Of a DNA stretch of 64,000 bases, positions 61,790-64,000 are shown in pieces. The notes below the pieces were generated by a model. That model searched no databases and was not told the DNA's origin. It saw only the letters and a program-made list of their open reading frames with translations. The first letter of the stretch is position 1; every line of letters begins with the position of its first letter. The stretch is from Pseudomonas sp. GM41(2012) (GTDB lineage Bacteria; Pseudomonadota; Gammaproteobacteria; Pseudomonadales; Pseudomonadaceae), in NCBI RefSeq assembly GCF_000282315.2, contig NZ_AKJN02000006.1:434001-498000 (forward strand), written 5' to 3'. Made by a program: the position numbers and the translations under genes.

Positions 61790-61924
61790 ACTGTCCTCGC
61801 GAAGTTGAACGTGAAACGGCTGCGGAGGATACGTGGTTTTTGTGTTGAATATTGGCCGAGTGATCAATATTCACAACATGGCTTTCTTGTGGGCTGAAGC
61901 TTAGCTAACTGATGAGCTAAGAAC

Positions 61925-62084
61925 CTGCGGGAGCGAGCCTGCTCGCGAAGAGGCCGGCACATTCAACACCTTATCTGGATGACCCACCGCTTTCGCGAGC
62001 AGGCTCGCTCCCACCTTGATCTGCGCCGAACACAAAATCTGCATCCGCCACGAATCCCCTGTGGGAGCGAGCCTGCTCGCGATC
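61925..62084. repeat. Three REP palindromes
   Basis: Units GGGAGCGAGCCTGCTCGCG at about 61929, its inverse CGCGAGCAGGCTCGCTCCC at about 61994, and again at about 62064, the common P. fluorescens REP. Confidence 0.88.
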
Positions 62085-62088
62085 AATT

Positions 62089-63102
62089 TCACGCCAGACG
62101 CGGTTTACGCCCCGACACAAAGTGGCTCACATCATTAAACCCCGGCGTCGACGCATGCCCAGGCACAACCAGCGAATCAATGAACGCTTCATCCTCAGCC
62201 GTAATCTTCACCGCTTGAGCCTTGGTGTAGGCATCCCATTGTTCTTCGGTCCGCGGTCCAACGATGGCCGAGGTGACGGCGCTGTTGTTCAGCACCCAGG
62301 CGATGGCGAACTCCACGATGCCCACGCCGCGACCCTGGGTGTACTGCTGGATCTGCTGAGCAATGCGCAGGGATTCAACACGCCATTCGGTTTCCAGAAT
62401 GCGTTTGTCTGCGCGGCCGGCGCGGCTGTTGGCATCCGGCTTCACGTCCGGCGCGTATTTACCGCTGAGCACACCACGCGCCAGCGGACTGTACGGCACC
62501 ACGCCCAGGCCATAGTTTTGCGCGGCGGTGATCTGCTCGGTTTCCGCCTGACGGTTGACTATGTTGTACAGCGGCTGACTGATCACCGGCCGGTCGATGC
62601 CCAGTTGATCGGCCACACGAATCACCTCGGCGATGCGCCAGCCACGGTAGTTCGACAAACCCCAATAGCGAATCTTGCCCTGGCGGATCAAATCGCCGAT
62701 GGCCGACACCGTGACTTCCAACGGCGTGTTGTGGTCTTCGCGGTGCAGGTAATAGATGTCGAGATAATCGGTGCCCAAACGCGTCAGGCTGGCGTCGATG
62801 CCATTGAACAGGTGCTTGCGGCTCAAACCGCTGCGATTTGGAACGCCGTCCACCGGGCCGAAACCGACCTTGGTCGCCAGCACCCATTCGTGGCGGTTCC
62901 CGGCAATCGCTTCGCCGACGATCTCTTCGGAGCGGCCGTTGGTGTAAACGTCTGCGGTGTCGATGAAATTGATGCCCTGGTCCCAGGCCTTGTCGATGAT
63001 CCGCAGGGAATCTTCGGTGCTGGTCTGTTCGCCGAACATCATGGTGCCCAGGGTCAGGGTGGAAACTTGTAAACCCGAATGACCCAGCGTGCGATAGCTC
63101 AT
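62089..63102 (-). CDS. Aldo/keto reductase
   Basis: 337 aa. DTADVYTNGRSEEIVGEAI (catalytic Asp and Tyr), ATKVGFGPVDG (Lys) and YLHRED (His) form the AKR tetrad. GLSNYRGWRIAEV and a C-terminal NADP region are also present. NADPH-dependent carbonyl reductase of unknown substrate. Confidence 0.92.
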   Translation of the reverse strand: MSYRTLGHSGLQVSTLTLGTMMFGEQTSTEDSLRIIDKAWDQGINFIDTADVYTNGRSEEIVGEAIAGNRHEWVLATKVGFGPVDGVPNRSGLSRKHLFNGIDASLTRLGTDYLDIYYLHREDHNTPLEVTVSAIGDLIRQGKIRYWGLSNYRGWRIAEVIRVADQLGIDRPVISQPLYNIVNRQAETEQITAAQNYGLGVVPYSPLARGVLSGKYAPDVKPDANSRAGRADKRILETEWRVESLRIAQQIQQYTQGRGVGIVEFAIAWVLNNSAVTSAIVGPRTEEQWDAYTKAQAVKITAEDEAFIDSLVVPGHASTPGFNDVSHFVSGRKPRLA

Positions 63103-63196
63103 GACGAAATCCTTTTACCGGTGGGAGAAAGGCTCAATCAAATACCAGAATGGTGGGGCGGGGCAAACGGAAATCTCAAACACCCTCAGATCAAAT

Positions 63197-63299
63197 GTGG
63201 GAGCGGGCTTGCTCCGGGCGGCGTTCCGACGAAAGCGGTGTGTCAGCCGAAAAAATGTTGACTGACACTCCGTCTTCGCGAGCAAGCCCGCTCCCACAG
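63197..63299. repeat. REP/BIME palindrome pair
   Basis: GTGGGAGCGGGCTTGCTC at 63197 and GAGCAAGCCCGCTCCCAC ending about 63298 face each other. Confidence 0.88.
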
Positions 63300-63313
63300 G
63301 AGATCCGCCGTGA

Positions 63314-64000
63314 TCAGACGCGAAGCGTACGGGTCATGCGCAGCGCCAACAAACTCCCGCACACAATCACGCCCGCCAGCAGGTAAAGCGCGGCATCGGT
63401 CGACCCGGTGCTGTCCTTGACCCAACCCACCAGATACGGACTCAGGAATCCGGCCATCTGCCCCATGGAGTTGATCAACGCCAAACCACCCGCCGCAGCG
63501 CCCGCGCTCAGCAGCGCAGTCGGTACCGGCCAGAACATCGGCAGGCCGGTGAGGGCGCCCATGGTGGCGATGGTCAGGCCGAGGATGGCGATGGCCGGCG
63601 TAGTCGCAAAGTTCACAGCGATCAGCAAACCGACCGCGCCCATCAGCATCGGCACCACCAAGTGCCAGCGGCGTTCTTTACGCAGGTCTGCCGAGCGGCC
63701 GACCATCAACATGAACAGCGCCGCCAGCAGGTACGGAATCGCACTGAGCCAGCCGATCACCAGGTTATCGCTGAAACCCAGGTTCTTGATGATCGACGGC
63801 AGCCAGAAGTTGATCGCGTAGACGCCGCTCTGGATGCAGAAGTAGATCAGACCGAAGGCCCAGATCGCCGGGTTCTTGAACACGGCCAGCAGCGAGTCGG
63901 TGGTGGTTTTCGGTTTGTTGGCCAGATCGATAGCGTGATCGGCTTCCAGCACCGAGCGCTCGAACGGCGTGAGCCATTTGGCGTTGGCGTAACTGTCGCT
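63314..64000 (-). CDS. MFS transporter, C-terminal part (start outside window)
   Basis: The frame runs in phase to the last base of the window, giving 228 residues of the C-terminal half with about six membrane helices (IWAFGLIYFCIQSGVYAINF, LPSIIKNLGFSDNLVIGWLS). The pattern fits the ACS family of organic-anion symporters. The N-terminal half lies beyond 64000. Confidence 0.88.
   Translation of the reverse strand, partial: SDSYANAKWLTPFERSVLEADHAIDLANKPKTTTDSLLAVFKNPAIWAFGLIYFCIQSGVYAINFWLPSIIKNLGFSDNLVIGWLSAIPYLLAALFMLMVGRSADLRKERRWHLVVPMLMGAVGLLIAVNFATTPAIAILGLTIATMGALTGLPMFWPVPTALLSAGAAAGGLALINSMGQMAGFLSPYLVGWVKDSTGSTDAALYLLAGVIVCGSLLALRMTRTLRV

Noticed and set aside
62122..63072. Antisense ORF over the aldo/keto reductase gene
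   Set aside because: The minus-strand gene has the full AKR tetrad; the other strand is a shadow.
61925..63299. REP palindromes as novel mobile or regulatory elements
   Set aside because: They match REP types common in P. fluorescens genomes, so they are annotated but not counted as new.

Overview
The window is a piece of a Pseudomonas chromosome, most likely of the P. fluorescens group. Support comes from mvaU, hppD, GC-rich codon use with REP palindromes of the GTGGGAGC and TGTAGGAGCTG types, and a tRNA-Cys/tRNA-Leu(TAA) pair. In Pseudomonas this pair normally sits in a Gly-Cys-Leu tRNA cluster that is a frequent integration site. All naming is from reading sequence and translations; no search was run.

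Region 1 (1-7329) is the right end of an integrated element. It holds a phage-type adenine methylase, an iteron-like repeat patch, a phage SRAP protein with an upstream zinc-ribbon gene, and an AT-rich two-gene module. It ends at a 47-nt 3' fragment of tRNA-Cys with no 5' half, which is what the far attachment site of an element inserted in tRNA-Cys looks like. The AT-rich module (3139-6125, possibly to 6349) encodes a NYN-type predicted nuclease and a NACHT-like STAND ATPase with a pentapeptide-like C-terminal region, overlapping by one base. It is the best candidate here for an undescribed anti-phage system.

Region 2 (7525-about 16000) is tRNA-Leu followed by a decayed prophage early region. 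It has an integrase remnant and many small phage genes. At least four genes are broken: a dcm-type methylase and a zinc-finger gene, each with an in-frame TAG, and two frameshifted genes. It also carries a second SRAP gene that is a paralogue of the one in region 1.

Region 3 (about 16000-33000) is metabolic cargo. It includes a glutamine amidotransferase, a LysR gene, an MFS transporter-amidase pair under a LacI-type repressor with visible operators, and an NCS1 permease-nitrilase pair with a divergent LysR gene. It ends with a complete acoR/acoXABC acetoin catabolism locus that has a consensus sigma-54 promoter and an upstream palindrome. A 64-bp sequence just after tRNA-Leu (7616-7679) recurs at 33046-33109 with five mismatches, so regions 2 and 3 may be, or descend from, one 25-kb island.

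Region 4 (33-64 kb) reads as core chromosome: an NmrA/TetR pair, topoisomerase IB, modABC with a ModE-type operator, an alkylation repair cluster (ogt, a 2OG oxygenase, alkB, and an ada whose N-terminal zinc site has lost three of four cysteines), and several small lipoproteins. Then come galU, gor, a KfrA-like coiled-coil protein divergent from a solitary tyrosine recombinase, ahpC-ahpF, gloA, mvaU, transporters, hppD, rarD, an aldo/keto reductase, and an MFS transporter cut by the window end.
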